From positions 124,001-188,000 of the forward strand of contig CAVWXP010000015.1 in the NCBI GenBank assembly GCA_963759175.1: a stretch of DNA of 64,000 nucleotides, given 5' to 3'. Both the position numbers and the translations under genes were made by a program. The notes under the pieces were generated by a model. The model had not been told where the DNA came from. It searched no databases and saw only the letters and a list, made by a program, of their open reading frames with translations. Source of the stretch: SZUA-442 sp963759175 (GTDB lineage: Bacteria > Actinomycetota > Acidimicrobiia > Spongiisociales > UBA5794). Below are positions 1-6,984 of this stretch, one piece after another; the first letter of the stretch is position 1, and each line of letters begins with the position of its first letter.

Positions 1-1
1 G

Positions 2-103
2 ATCGTGTCCCCGGATGGGGAGCGGCGCATCGGAGCGGCCTACGTCGAGTTCGGGAGGCCGTGGGCTCTGGCGCGAGCCGTGGCGCAAGCGGCCGGCGAC
101 TGA
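2..103 (+). CDS. 3' end of an unidentified gene (start lies before the window)
   Basis: Only the last 33 codons and the stop are present. The frame reads through segments such as GERRIGAAYVEFGRPWAL and closes with TGA at 101-103, which overlaps the ATG of the next gene (TGATG), so the two are probably translationally coupled. No domain can be named from this tail. Confidence 0.5.
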   Translation: MVSPDGERRIGAAYVEFGRPWALARAVAQAAGD

Positions 104-444
104 TGGCCCTCGACATCGCGTGCCCGGCATGCGGTGAGCGCGACGATCTGAGCGGCCACGATGTCGACGGCGAACGCCTCCTCGAATGTGGTGCGTGCGA
201 GGCACGTTGGACGCGGGCGTCGGATACCCGATGCGAACGATGCGGATCATCCGATCTCCAGGTGGTGCCCCTTGCGATCGTCGAGCGCAGCAGGGGAACC
301 CAGCTGTCGGTCGTCGGAACGCGACCCATCTCGCTGTGCTCGGTGTGTGATGCGACGACGTTGGACGGCTACCACGCCCATCGGCCGAACCCGTTGATGC
401 CCACGGAACTGCCCACCGTCGGCGAGGAGCAGATGAATGGCTGA
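103..444 (+). CDS. small multi-zinc-ribbon protein, function unknown
   Basis: 113 residues. Four Cys pairs are visible: CPAC near residue 7, CGAC near 34, CERC near 48 and CSVC near 85, the spacing of two consecutive four-Cys zinc ribbons. No catalytic motif is seen, so a nucleic-acid or protein binding role is only inferred. The ATG at 103 is preferred to the in-frame GTG at 61 because it sits in a TGATG overlap with the upstream gene and because the extra N-terminus is low-complexity. The acidic C-terminal tail carries no recognised signature. Confidence 0.7.
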   Translation: MALDIACPACGERDDLSGHDVDGERLLECGACEARWTRASDTRCERCGSSDLQVVPLAIVERSRGTQLSVVGTRPISLCSVCDATTLDGYHAHRPNPLMPTELPTVGEEQMNG

Positions 445-465
445 CGTGTCCCGGGCGGGTTCGCC

Positions 466-885
466 CTAGAGGGACGCCTGCTCGGTTGACAGTGTGGCGT
501 CCTGTGGCTTGGTCGGGCGGCTCACCACATACGCTGCGATGCCAGCCGCCAGGATCCAGAACGCTGCACGCACGTAGAAGCCGTTGACGACCCACAGCGA
601 CGTGATGGTGAACGACACGATGATCGCCACCACGGCGACGACCTTCGCCCGAACCGTGAACCCGCGTCCGGCCCGCCAGTCCTGGACGATCGATCCGAAG
701 AAGCGATTGGAGACGAGCCAGTGGTCGAATCGCTCCGATGACTTCGAGAAGAGGAACGCCGCGAGGATGACCGGTCCGGTCGTCGGGAGGATCGGGATGA
801 ACACGCCAACGAAGGCGAGTCCCACGAACACCCAGCCCAGGGCTGCGAGGAGGAGCCTCAGGGCGCGATTCTCGACGACCGACAT
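466..885 (-). CDS. YbaN/DUF454-type inner membrane protein
   Basis: 139 residues with about three to four membrane segments (residues ~10-30, 33-48, 84-102, 106-125). The block PILPTTGPVILAAFLFSKSS followed by FDHWL and FG..VQDWR matches the DUF454 (YbaN) family, which has no established reaction. A -10-like TAGCAT (revcomp at 892-897) lies 6 nt before the ATG, so a leaderless transcript is likely. Convergent to the zinc-ribbon gene upstream. Confidence 0.8.
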   Translation of the reverse strand: MSVVENRALRLLLAALGWVFVGLAFVGVFIPILPTTGPVILAAFLFSKSSERFDHWLVSNRFFGSIVQDWRAGRGFTVRAKVVAVVAIIVSFTITSLWVVNGFYVRAAFWILAAGIAAYVVSRPTKPQDATLSTEQASL

Positions 886-1011
886 GGCCCGATGCTACGT
901 ATCGCCGCTCCGCATCGCCCCGACACCGTGTCGGCCGTCAAGGCACGTCCGGCAGGGGTCAGCCGGCTCGGGGTCAGCCGGCCCCGTGGGGTCGGCGTGT
1001 ATCGTTCCCGC

Positions 1012-1809
1012 ATGCGTGAATGGGTGAAGAATCTGATGTCGCCGGGCGTGCGCGAGCGCGTCAGCGGGTCACCAGCGTCGGCGAACGGAGCCTCATCGTT
1101 CCATTTGTGGTGGGACGTGCCGTTCGGTGAACGGCTCACGGCCGCGAGCGTCACGCTCGATGTCACCCGTCGACCCGACCTCGATCGACTCGTGTTCTTC
1201 GCCATGCAAGTGGCCTTCATCAAGCCTGGTGGGGGAGGGGCGCACCTCGGACTGCAGCACCATCCGGCCTTCCCCGGCCAATCCGCAGCGAACTGGGGCG
1301 GCTACGACCCCGCCGGAGAGCTCCTCGAGGGCACCGAATCGGTGCTGTCGTCGGGCCCCGACGATCCGAACACACGCGACTTCCCGTGGCATGCCACCCA
1401 TCCGTATCAGCTCACGGTCGAACGGGTCGACGCCGACGGCGGGGACGATGGCGCCGGGAGTGACACCGATCGGGTCCGTTGGCGGGGATCCATCACGGAC
1501 CTCGTGTCCGGAGACCACACCGTCGTCCGCGACCTGTACGCCCGCGGTACGTTCCTGCGGGCGCCCGTCGTGTGGATCGAGTCGTTTGCCCCGTGCGATG
1601 CCCCCAGGTTCGAGGCCCGCTGGTCGAATGCCACGGTGGTGACCGACTCGGGCGATGTCCGTGCGGTGCGTCGAATGCGAGTCGACTATCAGCCCCACGC
1701 CGCGGGTGGATGCACCAACACGAACTCGTTCGTCGAAGGCGTCTCGTTCGTGCAACGCACCGGCCAGCTCCGCACGGTCAAACCCGGTACGACCCTCACG
1801 ATCTCCTGA
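1012..1809 (+). CDS. hypothetical protein with Trp/His-rich N-terminal half
   Basis: 265 residues, not assigned to a family with confidence. The N-terminal half has the pattern FHLWWDVPFGERL, FIKPGGGGAHLGLQHHP and NWGGYD, followed by acidic loops and a C-terminal half rich in beta-strand-like sequence (RVDYQPHAAGGCTNTN). No signal peptide or membrane segment is obvious. TATCGT at 1000-1005 lies 6 nt before the ATG, typical of the leaderless starts in this window, which is why 1012 is chosen over the in-frame start at 892. A strong hairpin follows the stop by 2 nt. Confidence 0.65.
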   Translation: MREWVKNLMSPGVRERVSGSPASANGASSFHLWWDVPFGERLTAASVTLDVTRRPDLDRLVFFAMQVAFIKPGGGGAHLGLQHHPAFPGQSAANWGGYDPAGELLEGTESVLSSGPDDPNTRDFPWHATHPYQLTVERVDADGGDDGAGSDTDRVRWRGSITDLVSGDHTVVRDLYARGTFLRAPVVWIESFAPCDAPRFEARWSNATVVTDSGDVRAVRRMRVDYQPHAAGGCTNTNSFVEGVSFVQRTGQLRTVKPGTTLTIS

Positions 1810-1811
1810 CC

Positions 1812-1864
1812 CGTTCTTGCGTAAATAGCGTTCACCCCGGATGAACGCTATTTACGCAAGAACG
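1812..1864. terminator. perfect 23-bp inverted repeat, probable bidirectional terminator
   Basis: Arms 1812-1834 and 1842-1864 are exact reverse complements around a 7-nt loop (CCCCGGA). It starts 2 nt after the stop of the preceding gene and lies about 70 bp before the tRNA. There is no T-run, so it is either an actinobacterial tail-less terminator or another kind of palindromic element; the core is markedly more AT-rich than its surroundings. Confidence 0.6.
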
Positions 1865-1936
1865 ATCAGTTGATCCATCCGGACTCCGGTACCCTGCCTC
1901 CGGCAAGGCTCAGGGCCCCGGTCCGGCATTGCGTGC

Positions 1937-2010
1937 GGGCGTTTAGCTCAGTTGGCCAGAGCGCTGCCCTTACAAGGCAGAAGTCGCAGGTTCGAGTCCT
2001 GCAACGCCCA
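1937..2010 (+). tRNA. tRNA-Val (anticodon UAC)
   Basis: 74 nt. Acceptor stem GGGCGTT (1937-1943) pairs with AACGCCC (2003-2009), discriminator A2010. Anticodon stem CTGCC (1964-1968) pairs with GGCAG (1976-1980) around loop CTTACAA, giving anticodon TAC at 1971-1973. The T arm is GCAGG TTCGAGT CCTGC. CCA is not encoded. The 3' end is repeated three more times downstream (see repeat entry). Confidence 0.95.
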
Positions 2011-2562
2011 CCCCAAGTCCGTCCGTCGCGAGAATCACCGCGTCGGTATGGGTCCGTCGGGTGATGTGTCGTGGGTCTTCGGGGCATTGGTCGAGTCGAG
2101 GTGCTCACGTCTGCTCGGGCGGTTGCTGCGGTGAGACTTTGGGTTCGAGTCCTGCAACGCCCACCTCCAAGTCCGTCCGTGGCGAGAATCACCGCGTCGG
2201 GGGTGCGTCGGGTGATGTGTCCTGGGTCTTCGGGGCATTGGTCGAGTCGAGGTGCTCACGTCTGCTCGGGCGGTTGCTGCGGTGAGACTTTGGGTTCGAG
2301 TCCTGCAACGCCCACTTCCAGACCGTCCTTCGCGAGAATCACCGCGTCCCGCATGATCCGTCGGGGATGTGTCGTGGGTCTTCGGGGCATTGGTCGAGTC
2401 GAGGTCCTCACGTCTGCTCGGGCGGTTGCTGCGGTGAGACTTGGGGTTCGAGTCCTGCAACGCCCACTTCCAGACCGTCCTTCGCGAGAATCACCGCGTC
2501 CCGCATGATCCGTCGGGGATGTGTCGTGGGTCTTCGGGGCATTGGTCGAGTCGAGGTCCTCA
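1989..2562 (+). repeat. about 152-bp tandem repeats, each carrying the tRNA-Val 3' end
   Basis: A 23-nt block identical to the tRNA T-loop/acceptor end (GGTTCGAGTCCTGCAACGCC plus CAC) occurs at 1989-2011 (in the tRNA), 2142-2164, 2293-2315 and 2445-2467, at spacings of 153, 151 and 152 nt. The sequence between blocks is also repeated (GTCCGTC..GCGAGAATCACC, then GGTCTTCGGGGCATTGGTCG, then CTCAC...GTGAG around GGGCGGTTGCTGCG). A fifth, truncated unit ends near 2562, where the homology stops at GGTCCTCA. Open frames across it repeat with the units and are not genes. Confidence 0.9.
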
Positions 2563-2584
2563 GTCGAAGAGATCGAGCGCAGTT

Positions 2585-3098
2585 CTACTCGGTTGGTTGA
2601 ATCCACCCAGCCAGTCCGGCCTGTTCATTGGGTCCGGAGATGTAGATCCGGAGTCGGAGACCTTCGTATGCGCCCTCTCCGACGTAGTTGATTTCGCCGT
2701 AGTTGAAGGGGCTAATGCCCTCAGCAAAGGGCAGGTCACCTCTGAGATCGAAGGCACCGTGTCCGGTGCCTACTCCACACGCCTTCGTCGTTCAGTAGTG
2801 TCATATGTCGGCTGTCCAGGTGCCCCCTTTGGACATGTCGGTGATACGGCTGACGATTTCGGGATAGATCTCGATGCCGCTCGTCCTGGGGTCTGAAGAG
2901 ACGGTTTCGCAATCGAAACGCTCCGTGATCACGGTCACACCATCGATGATTTCATCTCCCAGGGTCGACACGGTGCACACGCCGTTCCCGACGACGAGGA
3001 CAGCGTCGCTTCCAGGTGCTTCCGGGGTGCTGGCGGTGCTGCACGAGGTGAGTACCAGCGCAGCTATCGGGACGAGAACAACGCGGCAAGCGGCGCAT
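2585..3098 (-). pseudogene. broken lipoprotein gene (frameshifted), function unknown
   Basis: The ATG at 3098 gives MRRLP. One extra base then shifts into a convincing lipoprotein signal, VVLVPIAALVLTSC, with a lipobox Cys, followed by DAVLVVGNGVCTVSTLGDE and SGIEIYPEIVSRITDMSKGG. In that frame two TGA codons (2803-2801 and 2794-2792) interrupt, but another frame bridges them with MTLLNDEGVWS. The first frame then resumes as AFDLRGDLPFAEGISPF, NYGEINYVGEGAYEGL and LRIYISGPNEQAGL, ending at TAG (2587-2585). Three frame changes restore a secreted protein of about 165 residues. It is either decayed or affected by the indels seen elsewhere in the window. Confidence 0.6.
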
Positions 3099-3440
3099 GA
3101 GAATACACTCTGTTAGACACGGTACCCAAACGGACCCCGAGAACGAGGGCTGATATGAAATCCAAAATTTTTTTGTGTTTACCGTAATGCTCTTGTCGAT
3201 TCGATCAGCGAGGGAAAGCCAGAGGCATCGAGCATCTAGATGAGCCCAAAGCCCGGTATAGCGGAGAACACCTCTCGAATGTCCCCACCGACCCCACCGA
3301 AGGCTGACTGCCTCCAAGTATCACCGTACGCCCATTCCCTCCCGAGGGACAGCCATAAGAATCGAGCATCTTGATGCGCCCAAAGCCTCCCACTAGGACC
3401 GCACCCATATGTGCCGATATGGGCGGGTAGGCTCGCATTT
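3099..3440. other. gene-free stretch with degenerate direct repeats and an AT-rich patch
   Basis: No convincing coding frame. It contains an A/T-rich patch (AAAATTTTTTT near 3163-3175) that stands out in this GC-rich DNA and could act as a promoter or terminator for the lipoprotein gene, two imperfect 44-bp repeats (3210-3253 and 3344-3387), and a small palindrome CCCATAT-GTGCCG-ATATGGG at 3404-3423 just upstream of the next gene. Confidence 0.5.
3210..3387 (+). repeat. two imperfect 44-bp direct repeats
   Basis: Copies at 3210-3253 and 3344-3387 share GAGGGA.AGCCA, then ATCGAGCATCT.GATG, then GCCCAAAGCC, 134 bp apart. Each holds a small dyad (CATC..GATG). They lie between the broken lipoprotein and the small membrane-protein pair, in the atypical region behind the tRNA. 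Confidence 0.65.
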
Positions 3441-3584
3441 GTGACTCAAGCGGCGATCCTCGGATGGCGATTATGGGCGCTCGGCGCTGCCGCCATCGGG
3501 CTGGCGATGGTCGCCGTCTATGGCGCGATCATCTTCGGTCTAAAAAAAATAAGAAGAAGGCGAGGACGACAACTCTTTGTCTGA
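3441..3584 (+). CDS. 47-residue single-pass membrane protein
   Basis: GTG start at 3441. The product has one hydrophobic segment (ALGAAAIGLAMVAVYGAIIF, residues ~13-32) followed by a strongly basic tail KKIRRRRGR, the charge pattern of an N-out, C-in single-pass protein. Its stop (3582-3584) overlaps the TTG start of the next gene by 8 nt, so the two are probably co-translated. The family is not recognised. The palindrome at 3404-3423 lies directly upstream and may be regulatory. Confidence 0.5.
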   Translation: MTQAAILGWRLWALGAAAIGLAMVAVYGAIIFGLKKIRRRRGRQLFV

Positions 3585-3987
3585 AGCGCTGCCGTGGATC
3601 CTGGCAATGGCGATTCCGGCACTGGGCGCAGTCATCTCGGTCGTGGTGAACGATCGCCGTTCAGCAAGGGTCGTATTGATCGGATCGGCTGTGGTGTTCA
3701 TCGTGCTTGGCGTGGTGAGCATCTTCTCGATCGGTATCGGGTTCCTCGTCGCTGGCATCCTCGCCTCTGTTGGCGTATTTCGAATGTCTGCACCGGAGAC
3801 GGGCAGCGGAGCTTCTCCGAGGAAGATCCGAGTCGCCCTTAGCCGGCAACACACGTGCGCGCATATGTGCCGTTATGTGTGGCGGGGTCAGGTCACCGGG
3901 TTGAGGCTGGCAGGCGGTGGTGGGTCAGATGGAGAGACCGCTACAAGCGCATGCGGGGGTCCAATGCCTAGTCGTCTCGGCTGTTGA
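3577..3987 (+). CDS. small two-helix membrane protein, unknown
   Basis: TTG start at 3577, with GAGG about 10 nt upstream. The first ~75 residues are a clear membrane protein: one helix at residues 6-24, a basic loop NDRRSAR, then a longer hydrophobic region (VVLIGSAVVFIVLGVVSIFS and onwards). The C-terminal half after residue ~80 is Cys- and Arg-rich and less convincing; an indel may have displaced the true stop. It overlaps the 47-residue gene by 8 nt. A 16-bp sequence CATATGTGCCGTTATG at 3862-3877 inside it nearly repeats one at 3406-3421 upstream of the pair. Confidence 0.5.
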   Translation: MSEALPWILAMAIPALGAVISVVVNDRRSARVVLIGSAVVFIVLGVVSIFSIGIGFLVAGILASVGVFRMSAPETGSGASPRKIRVALSRQHTCAHMCRYVWRGQVTGLRLAGGGGSDGETATSACGGPMPSRLGC

Positions 3988-4168
3988 ACTGATCAAGTAG
4001 AAACGCCGAGGTCGTCGCAATCAGTGCGCCAGCTAGGAGTCCGATGCCTATCGACCTCGTCGTGGCGAACGGCAGCAATGCCAGAGCCACCAGGGAGGGG
4101 GGTGCGATGCCGCCAGATGCGTAGACGACCCGACCTTGTCTGTCTGGAGTCTTCCAATCCAAGTTCAC
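3968..4168 (-). CDS. 66-residue membrane protein, unknown
   Basis: The GTG start at 4168 is chosen because GGAGGGG lies 8 nt upstream; a longer in-frame start at 4207 lacks this. The product has two hydrophobic segments (PPSLVALALLPFA and IGIGLLAGALIATTSAFLL) and an acidic C-terminus. It converges on and slightly overlaps the preceding plus-strand gene. No family recognised. Confidence 0.5.
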   Translation of the reverse strand: MNLDWKTPDRQGRVVYASGGIAPPSLVALALLPFATTRSIGIGLLAGALIATTSAFLLDQFNSRDD

Positions 4169-4226
4169 GCGACGGTCCCCTCCATTCCATCGTAACCCTG
4201 CTGACACCGTCGGGGTCGCGGCCGTC

Positions 4227-4622
4227 TCAGGTCAGCTCGGAGATCTCGAACAGATGCCCGTCTGGGTCGCGAAAGAACGCCCGCGTCTCGCCGTCGCGAA
4301 CGTGCGGTGCGGCCAGGAAGTCGGCGCCACGACCAGACAGCAGCTCATAGAGTCCCACGCAGTCATCGACGCGGAAAATGAGCTGCGCAGACGCACGATC
4401 AGGGTTGGTGGGTGGAGCGAGGGTCACATTCGGCTTGCCGGCGTCGGGATCTCCACCGGCTACGAGCAGGAGCCAATTGCCGAGCAGCTCCAGAACGACC
4501 GACGTGCCGCCGTACTCGCCGAACAGCTGCGCATCGAGCACGCGCATGTACCAGTCACGGCTGCGCTCGACATCGGTCACGACCAGCATGTGAGTGAGCG
4601 CTGATGCCTCGAACCGTTCCAC
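4227..4622 (-). CDS. VOC (glyoxalase/bleomycin-resistance) family protein
   Basis: 131 residues, the size of a single two-module VOC protein. The pattern runs HMLVVTDVERSRDWYMRVL at the start, a central strand LELLGNWLLLV, and the closing FFRDPDGHLFEISEL, which carries the usual metal-ligand Glu. His10 and the terminal Glu are candidate metal ligands. The substrate cannot be inferred; such proteins range from lyases and dioxygenases to resistance proteins. The start is GTG at 4622, with TAGGGT 7 nt upstream (leaderless pattern). Confidence 0.8.
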   Translation of the reverse strand: MERFEASALTHMLVVTDVERSRDWYMRVLDAQLFGEYGGTSVVLELLGNWLLLVAGGDPDAGKPNVTLAPPTNPDRASAQLIFRVDDCVGLYELLSGRGADFLAAPHVRDGETRAFFRDPDGHLFEISELT

Positions 4623-4805
4623 GGGTCACACCCTAACGAGCGATCAAGTGGGTCGAGTCGGGCCATGTCGATGTGGTCGAACCCGGCGGTGGGGCGTGAA
4701 TTCCCCCGCGCCCGCTCGGGGGGCCGACCAGTTGAGCGTCCGCATTGGGGTGTTCCTGTTCGCTCGGGCCTTGTCGGGGAGTCGGCGGGCCTATCGTGTC
4801 GATCC

Positions 4806-4997
4806 ATGGATGATCAACCGATGACATCGAGCAGCTGGCCGAGCGTCGACCTCCGGGATCTCGAACGTCGTGAGGCCGACCTGCGCCACAAGCTCGAGCG
4901 GTGCGTCCCACCTGTCGACCAGCACCGGCGTGAACTCGAACGCGTGCGTGCCGAGATGGCAGCGGTTCGTGCGCAGGAGTCGGGTCAGACGTCCTGA
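4806..4997 (+). CDS. 63-residue coiled-coil protein, unknown
   Basis: Begins MDDQPMTSSSW and continues into a charged helix (LRDLERREADLRHKLERC, then RRELERVRAEMAAVRAQ) predicted to form a coiled coil. The ATG at 4806 is chosen because TATCGT (4792-4797) lies 8 nt upstream and the longer frame starting at 4665 has no such signal. The 3' end overlaps the convergent aminotransferase gene by 13 bp. No family recognised. Confidence 0.55.
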   Translation: MDDQPMTSSSWPSVDLRDLERREADLRHKLERCVPPVDQHRRELERVRAEMAAVRAQESGQTS

Positions 4998-6316
4998 GCC
5001 CGCACGAGGGCTGTCCGCATCGCTGCCACCAGGGCGTCGACCTCGGTGTCGGTCATCGGTGTCGACAGGGTCCCCGAGCACGTGTTGATCATCATGAATC
5101 CCTCGTCGAAGAGGTGATCGAGGACGACCCTCAGCGCAGCTGCCTCGGCGGGTGTCTGGAGGGCGTCGCGGTGGTTCCGGGGCGGTGAGGCCTTCATGTG
5201 GACCCGGAACATCGAACCCGTGCCGCTGACGCACGCCGTGGCTCCCGTCTCGGCGATGGCCCTCCTGATGCCCTCGACGAGGCGGAGCGTCAGCGCGTTG
5301 AGGCGCTCCACCGCCGTTCGGTCGTAGAGCTCCATTGCGGTGAGGCCCGCGGTCATCGTGATCGGATTGGCCGAGAACGTCCCTGAGTGGGGGAACCGCA
5401 CCGTGTCGGCGAGGGGATTCATCACTTCCATCACGTCTCGACGGCCGGCAATGGCGCCGACGGGGAAGCCGCCACCGATGATCTTCCCGAGGGCGGAGAG
5501 GTCGGTCGGCACGTCGTAGCGTGCCTGGAGCCCCCCGTACTCCGTGCGGAACGTGATGACCTCATCGAGGACGAAGAGGGCGCCATCGGTGGTCGCCCAG
5601 GTGTGCAGGCGCTCGATGTACTCGGGGTCCGCCGGCACCAGACCGACCCTGTGGGGCATCGGATCGATGAGGATGCACGCAATCTCGCCACGGTGCTCGT
5701 CGAGGATCTCGACGGCGGTGTCGGGATCGTTGAAGGGGATCACCACGACCTGTTCGAGCACGGCCGACGGTGTTCCGTAGGCGACCGGCACGCTCTGGGG
5801 GCGACCGCTGTCACCCCAGTTCGTGGGATTGGACGTCTGGGACACCTCGGCGAAGTCGTACAAGCCGTGGTAGGCGCCCTCCACCTTGGCGATCTTGGGT
5901 CTGCCCGTGTACGCCCGAGCCGCCTTCACGGCGCCCATCACGGCCTCGGTTCCCGAGTTCACGAATCGGATCTGGTCGAAGTTCGGGCTTCGAGCCACGA
6001 GGTGCTCGGCGTAGGCGATCTCGATCTCCGTCGCGAGCGTGAATGCGCTGCCTCTCACGAGCTGCTCGGAGACGGCTCCCACGATCGACGGATGGGCGTG
6101 GCCGTGGATCAGCGATGCCATGTTGTTGGCGAAGTCGATGTGCTCGACGCCTTCCACATCCGTGACGCGACACCCGCTTGCATGGTCGACATAGAGCGGA
6201 TGCGGGGATCGCAACACCGTGTTGCGGCTGACACCGCCGGGGAGGGAACGCTGGGCACGTTCGTACAGCTCGGCGCTGATGGACGTGTCCTTCGCGGTCA
6301 GGGGCTCTGCGGTCAT
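4985..6316 (-). CDS. class III PLP aminotransferase (glutamate-1-semialdehyde aminomutase-like)
   Basis: 443 residues. Class III motifs are present in order: FVNSGTEAVMGAVKAAR (PLP phosphate loop), YHGLYDFAEV, LDEVITFRTEYGG (Asp contacting the PLP ring) and LGKIIGGGFPVGA with the Schiff-base Lys. It resembles glutamate-1-semialdehyde aminomutases, but as the last gene of a KamA/CoA-transferase operon it more likely removes the amino group of a beta-amino acid or its product, as proposed for YodT in the Bacillus yodTSRQP-kamA operon. The ATG at 6316 overlaps the stop of the CoA-transferase gene (ATGA) and has AGGAGG upstream, so the longer frame to 6502 is not used. Confidence 0.85.
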   Translation of the reverse strand: MTAEPLTAKDTSISAELYERAQRSLPGGVSRNTVLRSPHPLYVDHASGCRVTDVEGVEHIDFANNMASLIHGHAHPSIVGAVSEQLVRGSAFTLATEIEIAYAEHLVARSPNFDQIRFVNSGTEAVMGAVKAARAYTGRPKIAKVEGAYHGLYDFAEVSQTSNPTNWGDSGRPQSVPVAYGTPSAVLEQVVVIPFNDPDTAVEILDEHRGEIACILIDPMPHRVGLVPADPEYIERLHTWATTDGALFVLDEVITFRTEYGGLQARYDVPTDLSALGKIIGGGFPVGAIAGRRDVMEVMNPLADTVRFPHSGTFSANPITMTAGLTAMELYDRTAVERLNALTLRLVEGIRRAIAETGATACVSGTGSMFRVHMKASPPRNHRDALQTPAEAAALRVVLDHLFDEGFMMINTCSGTLSTPMTDTEVDALVAAMRTALVRAQDV

Positions 6317-6984
6317 GGGGTGGACCTCCTCGGGTCCGATGGTGCGGGCAGGATCGGTGCGTCGGTGCGCTCGGCGACGTACTCGGCGTCGATGCCGGGA
6401 GCGAGCTCGACGATGCGGAAACCCTCGTCGGTCACGTCGATGACGGCGAGGTTGGTGAATATGCGGTCCACGACGCCGCGTGCCGTCAGGGGATAGGAGC
6501 ACGAGGTCACGAGCTTCGGTTCACCGTCACGGGTCGTGTGCTGGGTGATCACAAAGATGGTCCTCACGCCGGCCACGAGGTCCATGGCGCCACCGACGGC
6601 AGGGATCGCGTCGGGCGCCCCGGTCGACCAGTTGGCGAGGTCGCCGTTCGATGCCACCTGGAGCGCACCGAGTACGCAGCAATCGAGGTGGCCGCCGCGG
6701 ATCATCGCAAAGCTGTCGGCGTGGTGAAAGTACGACGCCCCGGGGAGGGCCGTCACGCGCTGCTTGCCGGCGTTGATGAGCTCCGGCTCGCCGCCATCGG
6801 CGGGGGAGGGGCCCATTCCGAGCAGGCCGTTCTCGGTGTGGTAGATGAACTCGCGTCCGTCGGGGACGTGGGTGGCGACGAGTTCGGGGATCCCGATGCC
6901 GAGGTTCACGTACCAGCCGTCCTCGATGTCCCTCGCACAGCGAGCGGCCATCTCGTCGCGCGTCCAACCGATCGTGTCACTCAT
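6313..6984 (-). CDS. 3-oxoacid CoA-transferase family, subunit B
   Basis: 223 residues, normal for the B subunit. NLGIGIPELVATHV near the start and the active-site segment HTENGLLGMGP carry the Glu that forms the acyl-Glu/CoA thioester in family I CoA-transferases; GGAMDLVAGVRTIFV follows. It pairs with the A subunit gene just upstream (4-bp overlap) and should move CoA from a donor such as acetyl- or succinyl-CoA to a keto or beta-keto acid made by the aminomutase and aminotransferase of the same operon. The exact substrate is unknown. Confidence 0.9.
   Translation of the reverse strand: MSDTIGWTRDEMAARCARDIEDGWYVNLGIGIPELVATHVPDGREFIYHTENGLLGMGPSPADGGEPELINAGKQRVTALPGASYFHHADSFAMIRGGHLDCCVLGALQVASNGDLANWSTGAPDAIPAVGGAMDLVAGVRTIFVITQHTTRDGEPKLVTSCSYPLTARGVVDRIFTNLAVIDVTDEGFRIVELAPGIDAEYVAERTDAPILPAPSDPRRSTP

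Noticed and set aside
1989..2562. CRISPR array
   Set aside because: The unit is about 152 bp of which almost all is repeated, with no variable spacers and no cas genes.
2011..2600. Overlapping open frames on both strands across the repeat array, one up to 151 codons
   Set aside because: They recur with the 152-bp period, contain no start signals and translate the tRNA end itself; they are shadows of the repeats.
2792..2803. Two in-frame TGA codons in the lipoprotein frame as possible selenocysteines
   Set aside because: A neighbouring frame reads through the same stretch with a convincing peptide (MTLLNDEGVWS), so indels explain both stops better than recoding.
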